Source of the DNA: an uncultured Corynebacterium sp.
GTDB lineage: Bacteria > Actinomycetota > Actinomycetes > Mycobacteriales > Mycobacteriaceae
Length of the DNA: 64,000 nt
Assembly: GCA_946223355.1 (NCBI GenBank)
Contig: CAMIPB010000006.1
Span: 1 to 64,000 of the forward strand
Direction: 5' to 3'
The notes below the pieces were generated by a model. The model was given only the letters and a program-made list of their open reading frames with translations. It ran no database searches and was not told where the DNA came from. Below are positions 43,685 to 51,177 of this stretch, in pieces. The stretch's first letter is position 1; every line of letters starts with the position of its first letter. Position numbers and translations under genes: made by a program.

Positions 43685-44845
43685 ATGACTTTTGTGCCCC
43701 GAAGCCTTGAGCCGAACATCAAACAGTTGATGGAATGGTTTCCAGTAGTAAGTGTGACCGGGCCGCGGCAGTCCGGGAAATCAACGCTGCTCAAAGAAAT
43801 GTTCCCCCAAGTCCCCTATGTGACCTTGGAGGATACGTCGCTGCGGGAGATAGTAGCTGAAGACCCAATTGGGTTCCTCAGGGCCAATGACAGCCCCTTC
43901 ATCATTGATGAGGCACAGTATGTACCAGAGTTGTTCTCAGCCGTGCAGATTGTGTCAGACGAGAAAAACACGCCAGGACAGTACATCCTTTCTGGTTCGC
44001 AGAACTTTCTCCTGCTCAAAAGTATTACGCAATCCTTGGCAGGAAGGGTGGGGATTACGCACCTGTTGCCACTCGCCTTCAGTGAGGCAACAGCTGCGCA
44101 ACCAGACATAGACGTCGAGAGCTTCATGATTCTGGGCGGCTATCCACGCATGTACAACGTCGATATTCCGCCCGCCGTGTACTTCGAGAACTACATCAAC
44201 ACCTATGTGGAACGAGACGTGACTGAGCTGTTAGGTGTGCGCGATGCCGTATCCTTTAGGAAATTCTTGGTTGCTTGCGCGACACAAGCCGGAAATCTAA
44301 TCCAGTACTCAACCTTGGCAAATGAACTCGATGTCGATTTCAAGACCATCAAACGCTGGGTCTCGATCCTCGAATCCAGTTTCGTTGTGTTCGAGCTTCC
44401 GGCGTACCACGCTAATGTGCGCAAGACATTGACGAAGACGCCTAAACTTTATTTCTACGACACCGGGTTACTGTGCCACTTGCTGGGGGTCAGAACTTTT
44501 AATGATTGGATAAAGAGCCCTTTTCGGGGAGCGATCTTCGAGAACTTGATAGTCGCCGAAACCGCGAAATGGCACATACATGACGGGCGTAGGCCGGAGC
44601 TTTATTTCTACCGCGATGATTCGAAAAGAGAGATTGACCTGTTGAATTTTACCGAGGGCAGGCAGCAAGCGGTGGAAATAAAGGCTTCACCGAACTACGA
44701 ACAGAAGCATGTCCGCCACTTAATCGCGGTATCCGAGGAGCTAGGTATCCAACCAGGGGATAGGCACGTAGTCTACCGCGGGGACTACGCGTCCCAAACA
44801 GCGAATCACACCATAATCCCAGCGCGGAAATACCTCAGTTTCTAG
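43685..44845 (+). CDS. AAA family ATPase, DUF4143 domain (second paralogue)
   Basis: A 386-residue protein, MTFVPRSLEPNIKQLMEWFPVV. P-loop TGPRQSGKSTLL (about 25-36), Walker B FIIDEAQYVPEL, sensor ILSGSQNFLL. The DUF4143 part has RDVTEL, a winged-helix region (STLANELDVDFKTIKRWVSILE) and the C-terminal EIDLLNF...AVEIKAS, a D...ExK arrangement of nuclease-like folds. It is only distantly similar to the paralogue at 12015. No Shine-Dalgarno is possible because an iteron ends 4 bp before the ATG, so translation may be leaderless. Function of the family is not established. The end overlaps converging gabD by 11 bp. Confidence 0.9.
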   Translation: MTFVPRSLEPNIKQLMEWFPVVSVTGPRQSGKSTLLKEMFPQVPYVTLEDTSLREIVAEDPIGFLRANDSPFIIDEAQYVPELFSAVQIVSDEKNTPGQYILSGSQNFLLLKSITQSLAGRVGITHLLPLAFSEATAAQPDIDVESFMILGGYPRMYNVDIPPAVYFENYINTYVERDVTELLGVRDAVSFRKFLVACATQAGNLIQYSTLANELDVDFKTIKRWVSILESSFVVFELPAYHANVRKTLTKTPKLYFYDTGLLCHLLGVRTFNDWIKSPFRGAIFENLIVAETAKWHIHDGRRPELYFYRDDSKREIDLLNFTEGRQQAVEIKASPNYEQKHVRHLIAVSEELGIQPGDRHVVYRGDYASQTANHTIIPARKYLSF

Positions 44846-46319
44846 AGCCACCTGCGTAAGGGTCCCGCACGCCGATGTACTGCAGTGAGGTGTACTCATC
44901 GAGGCCCTCAGCACCACCCTCGCGGCCCATGCCGGATTGCTTGACGCCGCCGAATGGGGCAGCGGCGTTGGAGATGACACCGGCGTTGAAGCCCATGAGG
45001 CCGAATTCGAGGCCGTCGCCAATGCGCCACATACGGTCAGAGTCCTCGGTGAACACATAGGACGCGAGGCCGTACTCGGTGTCGTTGGCAATCTCAATGG
45101 CTTCGGCTTCATCCTTGAAGGTGATAATTGGAGCTATTGGGCCAAAGATTTCCTCCTGAGCCACCCGTGTTTCACGTGAAACATTAGTCAAAACAGTCGG
45201 TTCATAAAAGTAGCCCTTGCCCTCAGAAGCCTTGCCGCCGATGAGGATATTGGCACCCTTGGCCACGGCGTCGTCGACAAGCGAGGAGACGTTGTCCAGG
45301 GCGTTCTGGTCGATGAGTGGACCGCAGGTGCTAGTTTCATCCATGCCGTTACCAAGCTTGAGCTCGCCGATGGCTTTGGCAAACTTCTGCGAGAACTCCT
45401 CAGCAACGGACTCGTGGACGATAAAACGGTTAGCAGCGGTGCAGGCCTCGCCGATGTTGCGCATCTTCGCGCCCATGGCACCGGAGACAGCTTGGTCAAT
45501 GTCGGCGTCCTCAAAAACAATGAACGGTGCGTTGCCGCCTAGTTCCATGGAGGTGCGCAAGACATTGTCCGCAGCGGCCTTGAGAAGTGTCTTGCCCACC
45601 GGGGTGGAGCCAGTAAATGAAACCTTGCGCAGGCGCGTATCCGCCATGATTGGACCAGAAATTGCGGAGGCGGAAGTTCCGGAAACTACGTTAAGCACGC
45701 CCTTTGGCAGGCCTGCATCAAGCATGGTTTGCGCAAAATATTGTGCAGTCAGCGGGGTGAGCTTCGCGGGTTTGAGCACCATGGTGCAGCCAGCGGCCAC
45801 CGCAGGCGCGACCTTGCGGGTTGCCATAGCAAGAGGGAAGTTCCATGGCGTAATGAGAAGGCAAGGGCCAACAGGCTTGCGACGGGTAATCATGCGCAGC
45901 GTGCCCTCCGGAGCAGGAGCGGTACGGCCGTAGTCCCGCACGGCTTCTTCAGAAAACCAGCGAAGATACTCCGCGCCGTAGGTAACCTCACCGCGGGCCT
46001 CAGCCAGAGGCTTGCCCATTTCCAGAGTCATGAGGGTGGCAAAGTCTTCGGCGCGCTCGTGAACGAGCTCAAAGGCGCGGCGAAGAATCTCAGAACGCTC
46101 ACGTGGGGAAACCTTGCCCCACTCGTCCTGGACAGCGCAGGCAGCATTCAGTGCCTGCAATGCTTCCTTCTCACCGCCGGAAGCTAGAGTAGCCAGCACT
46201 TCGCCGGTGGCTGGGTTCTCAACGTCAAAAGTTGCGCCATCGGCAGCGTCCACCCAGCTATCACCGATAAGAAGCCCGGTGGGAACTTTTGCAAGTACCT
46301 CAGAAATATTTGCAGTCAT
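44835..46319 (-). CDS. gabD: Succinate-semialdehyde dehydrogenase
   Basis: Oxidises succinate semialdehyde to succinate, the last step after HpaI cleavage. 494 residues; PWNFPLAMATRKVAPAVAAGC, FTGSTPVGKTLL, Glu in MELGGNAPFIVFEDAD, Cys in NIGEACTAANRF and EEIFGPIAPI. It is the last gene of the leftward hpa operon, starting 9 bp after hpaI. A perfect ParB-type palindrome at 45168-45183 lies inside the gene and is read as VSRET just before the conserved AQEEIFGP. Confidence 0.9.
   Translation of the reverse strand: MTANISEVLAKVPTGLLIGDSWVDAADGATFDVENPATGEVLATLASGGEKEALQALNAACAVQDEWGKVSPRERSEILRRAFELVHERAEDFATLMTLEMGKPLAEARGEVTYGAEYLRWFSEEAVRDYGRTAPAPEGTLRMITRRKPVGPCLLITPWNFPLAMATRKVAPAVAAGCTMVLKPAKLTPLTAQYFAQTMLDAGLPKGVLNVVSGTSASAISGPIMADTRLRKVSFTGSTPVGKTLLKAAADNVLRTSMELGGNAPFIVFEDADIDQAVSGAMGAKMRNIGEACTAANRFIVHESVAEEFSQKFAKAIGELKLGNGMDETSTCGPLIDQNALDNVSSLVDDAVAKGANILIGGKASEGKGYFYEPTVLTNVSRETRVAQEEIFGPIAPIITFKDEAEAIEIANDTEYGLASYVFTEDSDRMWRIGDGLEFGLMGFNAGVISNAAAPFGGVKQSGMGREGGAEGLDEYTSLQYIGVRDPYAGGSRN
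45168..45183. promoter_or_regulatory. parS-like site, perfect 16-mer
   Basis: TGTTTCACGTGAAACA, the full ParB-binding palindrome, inside gabD. One of five copies of the core in the right third of the window. parS sites cluster near oriC in corynebacteria and recruit ParB for origin segregation. Confidence 0.9.
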
Positions 46320-46328
46320 GATCCGTCC

Positions 46329-47096
46329 TTAATCTGTCTTGAACTCTTCCGCCAGGTTACGCGCGCTCGTCGCGAGAAGCTGCACATCGGCGCCTACCAG
46401 GATAAACTCCGCACCAGCGTCGAGGTAGGCCCGCGCTTGGTCCCTATTAAAAGCATTCACGCCGACGGGCACACCAGCTTTGATCGCGGCCTGCATAGCC
46501 TTATCGACGGCCGCGAGCACGTCCGGGTGCTGCTGTTGGCCAATCAGCCCCATGGATGCTGCGAGATCAGATGGTCCAATAAACACTGCATCAACACCCT
46601 CAGTGGCAACGATTGCTCCTGCGTTGTCGACGGCCTGCTGAGACTCGATCTGGACGATGAGATTGACTGTGTCCTCGGCATTATGAAGATAGTCCGGCAC
46701 GCCATTCCAGCGCGAAGAACGAGCAAGTGCACTGCCGACGCCGCGTACGCCTTTTGGTGGGTAGTACATAGCGGCCACAGCGGCGGCTGCTTCCTCAGCG
46801 GTACCAACCATTGGGATCATCAAGTTTTGCGCACCCAGGTCAAGGTACTGCTTGATAAGTGCGGTGTCGTTGACAGGCAAGCGCACGACCTGAGTGACGG
46901 GGTAGGCGTCCGTCGCGCGAAGCAAAGACGTGACGGTTTCCAGTCCGTAAGGGGAGTGCTCGGCGTCGATAAGCACCCACTCGAAACCGGAAGAACCCGC
47001 AATCTCCGCAGCGACAGGGGACCCGGAACAGATCCACATGCCAGCGCAAGGCTTGGCTTGCGTGAATGTTTTGGGCAGCTCTACTTGAAACGGCAT
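46329..47096 (-). CDS. hpaI: 4-hydroxy-2-oxoheptanedioate aldolase (HpcH/HpaI)
   Basis: Class II aldolase that splits 4-hydroxy-2-oxo-heptane-1,7-dioate to pyruvate and succinate semialdehyde. 255 residues, TIM barrel of the HpcH/HpaI family. Landmarks are FEWVLIDAEHSPYGLE (catalytic His), MIPMVGTAEEA, GVRGVGSALARSSRW, VQIESQQAVDNAG with metal-binding Glu, and FIGPSDLAASMG with metal-binding Asp. It overlaps hpaH by 16 bp, and gabD follows after 9 bp, the expected order of the last three reactions. Confidence 0.92.
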   Translation of the reverse strand: MPFQVELPKTFTQAKPCAGMWICSGSPVAAEIAGSSGFEWVLIDAEHSPYGLETVTSLLRATDAYPVTQVVRLPVNDTALIKQYLDLGAQNLMIPMVGTAEEAAAAVAAMYYPPKGVRGVGSALARSSRWNGVPDYLHNAEDTVNLIVQIESQQAVDNAGAIVATEGVDAVFIGPSDLAASMGLIGQQQHPDVLAAVDKAMQAAIKAGVPVGVNAFNRDQARAYLDAGAEFILVGADVQLLATSARNLAEEFKTD

Positions 47097-47866
47097 GTAA
47101 TTGCTCCTAGCTCGCCATAATCAGCGTGGACAGTGTCACCCGGGTGAACCCACATAGGCTTGGTGAAGGAACCGGCGAGAATGATGTCACCCGGACTTAG
47201 TACCTCGCCATGAGCGTGTAACTTGTTGGCTAGCCACGCCACACCCATTGCCGGATGATTGAGAACTGCGGCAGCAACACCCGTATCCTCAATAGTTTCG
47301 TTGCGATACAGCAGGGCGGAGACCCAACGCAAATCAACCGCGTCAGGTGCAACGGGGTTACCTCCGTAAACCATCGCGCCCAAGGCTGCGTTATCAGCAA
47401 TGGTATCCACGATGGTTCGGCCTTCCATCTCCACGCGGGACGAAAGGATTTCCAGTGCTGGGACAACGTATTCGGTTGCTTTGAGGACGTCGAAGATGGT
47501 GGCATTCGGCCCCTCGACCTTGTCTTTGAGGACGAATGCCAATTCCACCTCAATACGCACGTTGGAGAACTGGCTGGAATCGATCTCAGAGCCGTTCTCA
47601 AAGACCTGATCCGCGAAGATGGCTCCATAATCTGGCTCGGTGATACCCGTTGCCTCTTGCATGACCTTGGAGGTCAGCCCGATTTTCCTACCGACAAGCC
47701 GGCGTCCAGATTCGATTCCTCGCTTTACCCACTCGCCCTGAACTGCGTAGGAATCCTCCACAGTCATTTCCGGAAAGCGCGCGGTGAGGCGGGGAATCAT
47801 GGTTCGGTTTTCTTCGGCCTTGGCCAGTTCATCAGCGATGGTTATCCGCTGTTCGTTGTCCAACAT
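47081..47866 (-). CDS. hpaH: 2-oxo-hept-4-ene-1,7-dioate hydratase
   Basis: Adds water to 2-oxo-hept-4-ene-1,7-dioate, producing the substrate of HpaI. 261 residues of the hydratase/decarboxylase branch related to MhpD and the FAH fold. Landmarks are RLVGRKIGLTSKVMQ, EPDYGAIFADQVFENGS, RIEVELAFVLKD and the closing GDIILAGSFTKP and VHADYGELGAITCRF. AAGGAGAA lies upstream of the ATG. A parS-like site sits in the 52-bp gap to hpaD. Confidence 0.9.
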   Translation of the reverse strand: MLDNEQRITIADELAKAEENRTMIPRLTARFPEMTVEDSYAVQGEWVKRGIESGRRLVGRKIGLTSKVMQEATGITEPDYGAIFADQVFENGSEIDSSQFSNVRIEVELAFVLKDKVEGPNATIFDVLKATEYVVPALEILSSRVEMEGRTIVDTIADNAALGAMVYGGNPVAPDAVDLRWVSALLYRNETIEDTGVAAAVLNHPAMGVAWLANKLHAHGEVLSPGDIILAGSFTKPMWVHPGDTVHADYGELGAITCRFK

Positions 47867-47895
47867 GTGGTTCTCCTTGCTGATTGGTTTTTCAA

Positions 47896-47911
47896 TGTTT
47901 CACGTGAAACT
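47896..47911. promoter_or_regulatory. parS-like site between hpaD and hpaH
   Basis: TGTTTCACGTGAAACT matches 15 of 16 bases of the palindrome. It is the only one of the first four sites that lies between genes, about 30 bp before the hpaH start. Confidence 0.85.
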
Positions 47912-47918
47912 TTGAGTC

Positions 47919-48980
47919 TTAAAGCTGGTTACCCAACTTGTATTCGCCCTTCTTCCAATCCGGCATCTCTTCACCCTTGCGGGAATAAGAGAATCCGTCA
48001 GCGCCGATTGTTTCCTCCATCTCGGAAGCATCGGTGCGAGACACCAAAGGAACAAGGTTGCCGTCAAGGTCGAGGACGCGGGAACCATCGGTGTACCAGG
48101 AAGGTACAACCGGGGTGCCCCACCAGTCACGACGCTGGTTGTCGTGAACATCCCAGCTCACAACGGGGTTGTCGGGGTCTCCGGTGTAGTAGTCCTGGGT
48201 GTAGATTTCCACACGGTGGCCGTCCGGGTCACGGAGGTAAAGGTAATAAGCATTGGACACACCGTGGCGGCCTGGACCACGCTCGATAGCATCAGACTGG
48301 CGCAGGGCACCCAGCTTGTCGCAAATCGCGATGATGTTGTGCTTCTCATGGGTAGCAAACGCGATGTGGTGCATGCGTGGGCCGTCACCGCCGGTCATGG
48401 CGGTGTCATGCACAGTGGGCTTGCGACGCATCCATGCGGCATACACAGTGCCTTCTTCATCGCGAATGTCCTCGGTGACACGGAAGCCTAAGTCCTCCAT
48501 GTAGTCCACTGCCTTTGGCACGTCCGGGGTGATCTGGTTGAAGTGATCCAAGCGCACCAATGCACCCGGAATGTGGGCGTCATAGCTCCATGCAAGGCGC
48601 TTTTTGTGCTCAACCTCGTAGAAGAATTCATATGGGAATCCAAGCGGATCCTGAACGCGCACGGAGTCACCGATACCCTTGACAAAGCCGTTCTTGTTGC
48701 GACGAACCTCGCAGCCGCGGGCGGAGTAAAATTCTTCTACCTTGTCCAGCTCCTCAGGGGAGCGGACGCGGAAGGAAAACGCTGCCACAGCCGCGGTGTC
48801 GCCTTTACGGAGAACCAAGTTGTGGTGGATGAACTCCTCGTATGTACGAAGGTAAATCGCATCCTCGTCCTCAGCAGTGACAACAAGGCCAAGGGTATCA
48901 ACGTAGAACTCACGAGACTTGGCCAAGTCCGTGACGACGATCTCCATGTATGCACAGCGCAAAATATCTGGGGTGGTCAT
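47919..48980 (-). CDS. hpaD: 3,4-dihydroxyphenylacetate 2,3-dioxygenase
   Basis: Type I extradiol (vicinal oxygen chelate) dioxygenase opening the ring of homoprotocatechuate. 353 residues with two VOC modules. Metal ligands of the second module are His146 (VRLDHFNQI), His204 or 205 (PRMHHIAF) and Glu258 (GHRVEIYT). Length and C-terminal lid (SWDVHDNQRRDWWGTPVVPSWY) fit the Brevibacterium/Arthrobacter HPCD group rather than the E. coli type II enzyme. It lies between hpaE and hpaH in the leftward operon. Confidence 0.93.
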   Translation of the reverse strand: MTTPDILRCAYMEIVVTDLAKSREFYVDTLGLVVTAEDEDAIYLRTYEEFIHHNLVLRKGDTAAVAAFSFRVRSPEELDKVEEFYSARGCEVRRNKNGFVKGIGDSVRVQDPLGFPYEFFYEVEHKKRLAWSYDAHIPGALVRLDHFNQITPDVPKAVDYMEDLGFRVTEDIRDEEGTVYAAWMRRKPTVHDTAMTGGDGPRMHHIAFATHEKHNIIAICDKLGALRQSDAIERGPGRHGVSNAYYLYLRDPDGHRVEIYTQDYYTGDPDNPVVSWDVHDNQRRDWWGTPVVPSWYTDGSRVLDLDGNLVPLVSRTDASEMEETIGADGFSYSRKGEEMPDWKKGEYKLGNQL

Positions 48981-49007
48981 GGGGACTCCTTTTAAGTTAT
49001 GGGAATT

Positions 49008-50510
49008 TTAGGACTGCTTGCCAAAGACTGGGTTATGTACCTCGCCCAGGTTGATGTGGACAGCTTGCTGGTCGGTGTAGAAATCGATGGAGCGGTAGCC
49101 GCCCTCATGGCCAAGACCGGATGCCTTCACGCCGCCAAATGGGGTACGGAGATCTCGGACGTTGTTGGAGTTAAGCCACACCATTCCAGCCTCAACGTTT
49201 TGTGCGAAGTTATGGGCACGCTTCAAGTCCGCAGTCCACACGTATGCAGCCAAGCCGTACTTGGTGTTGTTTGCCAGCTCCAAGGCTTCCTCCTCGGTGT
49301 CAAACGGCGTGATGGCAACAACAGGCCCAAAGATCTCCTCCTGGAAGATGCGCGCATCTGGCTTCACATCAACGAACACGGTTGGCTGCACAAAATTACC
49401 CTCTGGGAAGCCTTCTGGGCGCTCGCCGCCGGCAGCAAGAGTAGCCTCCTGCTTGCCGATCTCGATGTAGGAGGTCACCTTGTCATAGTGCTCAGGGTGA
49501 ACCAGTGCGCCAACCTCGGTCGTTGGATCTGAAGGTAGGCCAACCTTCACGCGCTTGGCCTGTTCGGTGTAGCGCTTAACAAACTCGTCGTAAATGCCAC
49601 GCTGCACCAAGATGCGGGAGCCGGCGGTGCAACGCTCACCGTTGAGCGAGAACACTCCGAAAATACACGCATCAATCGCGGTCTCAAGATCTGCATCTTC
49701 GAAAACAATGGCAGGGGATTTGCCACCGAGCTCCATAGACAAGCCCTTGAGGTACGGTGCTGCGTTGCCAAAGATAATCTGGCCAGTGCGTGACTCACCA
49801 GTGAAAGAAATAAGAGGGACATCTGGGTGCTTAACCAGCGGGTCACCGGCGAATCCTTCTTCACCGAAACCGTTAACCAGGTTAAATACTCCCTTAGGCA
49901 GACCAGCTTCCTCGAAAATTCCGGCCCACAGCTGAGCGGAAAGTGGAGTAAACTCGGCTGGCTTTAACACCACGGAGTTACCAGTGGCAATGGCCGGAGC
50001 CAATTTCCAGGACTCCAGCATGAATGGGGTATTCCATGGGGTGATAAGACCGGCTACGCCAATTGGCTTACGGTTGACGTAGTTTATCTGGCGCCCAGGA
50101 ACCTTAAATGCATCATCCGCCTGTGCCACAATGAGATCCGCAAAGAAACGGAAGTTCTCTGCGGCACGTTTTGCCTGACCCTTAGCCTGAGTAATTGGAA
50201 GGCCGGAGTCGAAGGACTCCCACTGCGCTAGAACCTCATGGCGGGTTTCAACGGTATCTGCAATCTTGTTGAGTACGCGAGCACGCTCACGAGGCAACAT
50301 CTTTGCCCACGGTCCGTTTTCAAATGCGTCCTTTGCTGCGGCAACCGCTTTGTCGATATCAGCTGGCTTACCGGAGGCAGCTTGGATATACGGCTGGTTG
50401 GTGGCTGGATCGAGGACGTCAAAGAACTCGCCGTCGGTGGATGGGACAAATTCGCCGTTGATGTAGTGAAGAATCTTCTCCGGAAGGTCGTGTGGTTTAG
50501 CGTTGTTCAT
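49008..50510 (-). CDS. hpaE: 5-carboxymethyl-2-hydroxymuconate semialdehyde dehydrogenase
   Basis: Oxidises the ring-cleavage product of HpaD with NAD. 500 residues; ITPWNTPFMLESWKLAPAIATGN, SFTGESRTGQIIF, Glu in MELGGKSPAIVFEDAD, Cys in LNGERCTAGSRIL, EEIFGPVVAITPF. NFRFFADLIVAQADDAFKVPGRQINYVNRKP is typical of HpaE. It overlaps the regulator gene upstream by 14 bp, with hpaD 27 bp downstream. Confidence 0.93.
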   Translation of the reverse strand: MNNAKPHDLPEKILHYINGEFVPSTDGEFFDVLDPATNQPYIQAASGKPADIDKAVAAAKDAFENGPWAKMLPRERARVLNKIADTVETRHEVLAQWESFDSGLPITQAKGQAKRAAENFRFFADLIVAQADDAFKVPGRQINYVNRKPIGVAGLITPWNTPFMLESWKLAPAIATGNSVVLKPAEFTPLSAQLWAGIFEEAGLPKGVFNLVNGFGEEGFAGDPLVKHPDVPLISFTGESRTGQIIFGNAAPYLKGLSMELGGKSPAIVFEDADLETAIDACIFGVFSLNGERCTAGSRILVQRGIYDEFVKRYTEQAKRVKVGLPSDPTTEVGALVHPEHYDKVTSYIEIGKQEATLAAGGERPEGFPEGNFVQPTVFVDVKPDARIFQEEIFGPVVAITPFDTEEEALELANNTKYGLAAYVWTADLKRAHNFAQNVEAGMVWLNSNNVRDLRTPFGGVKASGLGHEGGYRSIDFYTDQQAVHINLGEVHNPVFGKQS

Positions 50511-51177
50511 TGGTTTCTCCTTGATGTTGTAGTTCTAGCTGTTTGCGGTAGCTTGCCGACGTCGCAAGCCTGTGCCTACGCGCCATTTTCTCGATGTAGT
50601 CCTGGTCTGCGGAGGCAGAAATCAGATTGACCAGTTGCTCATGCTCGGCAATTGATTGCTGCGCTCGTTCAGGGACGTAACGAAACGTTGATACGCGGTG
50701 ATACTCCAGCTGCTCCCATTCTGTGAGCAGAAGGTCTTTGAGCCGCTTGTTGGGGCACTTGTAAAAAAGTGCGGTGTGAAACTCTTTATTCAGTTCAGTA
50801 AAAGCAACTGGGTCAAAATCTTGGATGAGTTGCTTCATTTGTTGGTTAATGTCCTGGGCAGTGTGCAGATCCTCGACCGAAAGAATAGGTGCTGAGAGTG
50901 CAGTCGCCTGGCCTTCGAGAAGTGCGACGGTCTCCATTGCTTCGAAATATGCGTCGCGGTTGTGGGTGGTAACTTTCGCTCCAATATTTCTTTCAAAGGT
51001 GACCAAGCCTTCAGCCTCGAGTTGCCGGATAGCTTCTCGAACCGGAACAACAGAAACGTCTAGTTCTTCTGCAATCTGTGAGAGCACCAGCCGGTGTCCC
51101 GGCTCATATTCCCTGGTTCGAATCTTCTCCCGTAGCCACTCGTAGGACTTTTCTGCTTTAGAGGGAACGTCACTCAC
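50497..51177 (-). CDS. GntR-family regulator, FadR/FCD type
   Basis: A 226-residue regulator: winged helix at about 8-75 (YEWLREKIRTREYEPGHRLVLSQIAEELDVSVVPVREAIRQLEAEGLVTFERNIGAKV) and an all-helical FCD effector domain at about 85-215 with metal-ligand-like His residues. It sits inside the hpa operon, overlapping both neighbours (8 and 14 bp), so it is the likely local repressor responding to a pathway intermediate. Two similar sites flank the divergent promoter region and the hydroxylase gene. Confidence 0.9.
   Translation of the reverse strand: MSDVPSKAEKSYEWLREKIRTREYEPGHRLVLSQIAEELDVSVVPVREAIRQLEAEGLVTFERNIGAKVTTHNRDAYFEAMETVALLEGQATALSAPILSVEDLHTAQDINQQMKQLIQDFDPVAFTELNKEFHTALFYKCPNKRLKDLLLTEWEQLEYHRVSTFRYVPERAQQSIAEHEQLVNLISASADQDYIEKMARRHRLATSASYRKQLELQHQGETNEQR

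Noticed and set aside
47255..48289. 344-codon plus-strand frame
   Set aside because: Antisense to hpaH and hpaD; no ribosome binding site or recognisable domain.
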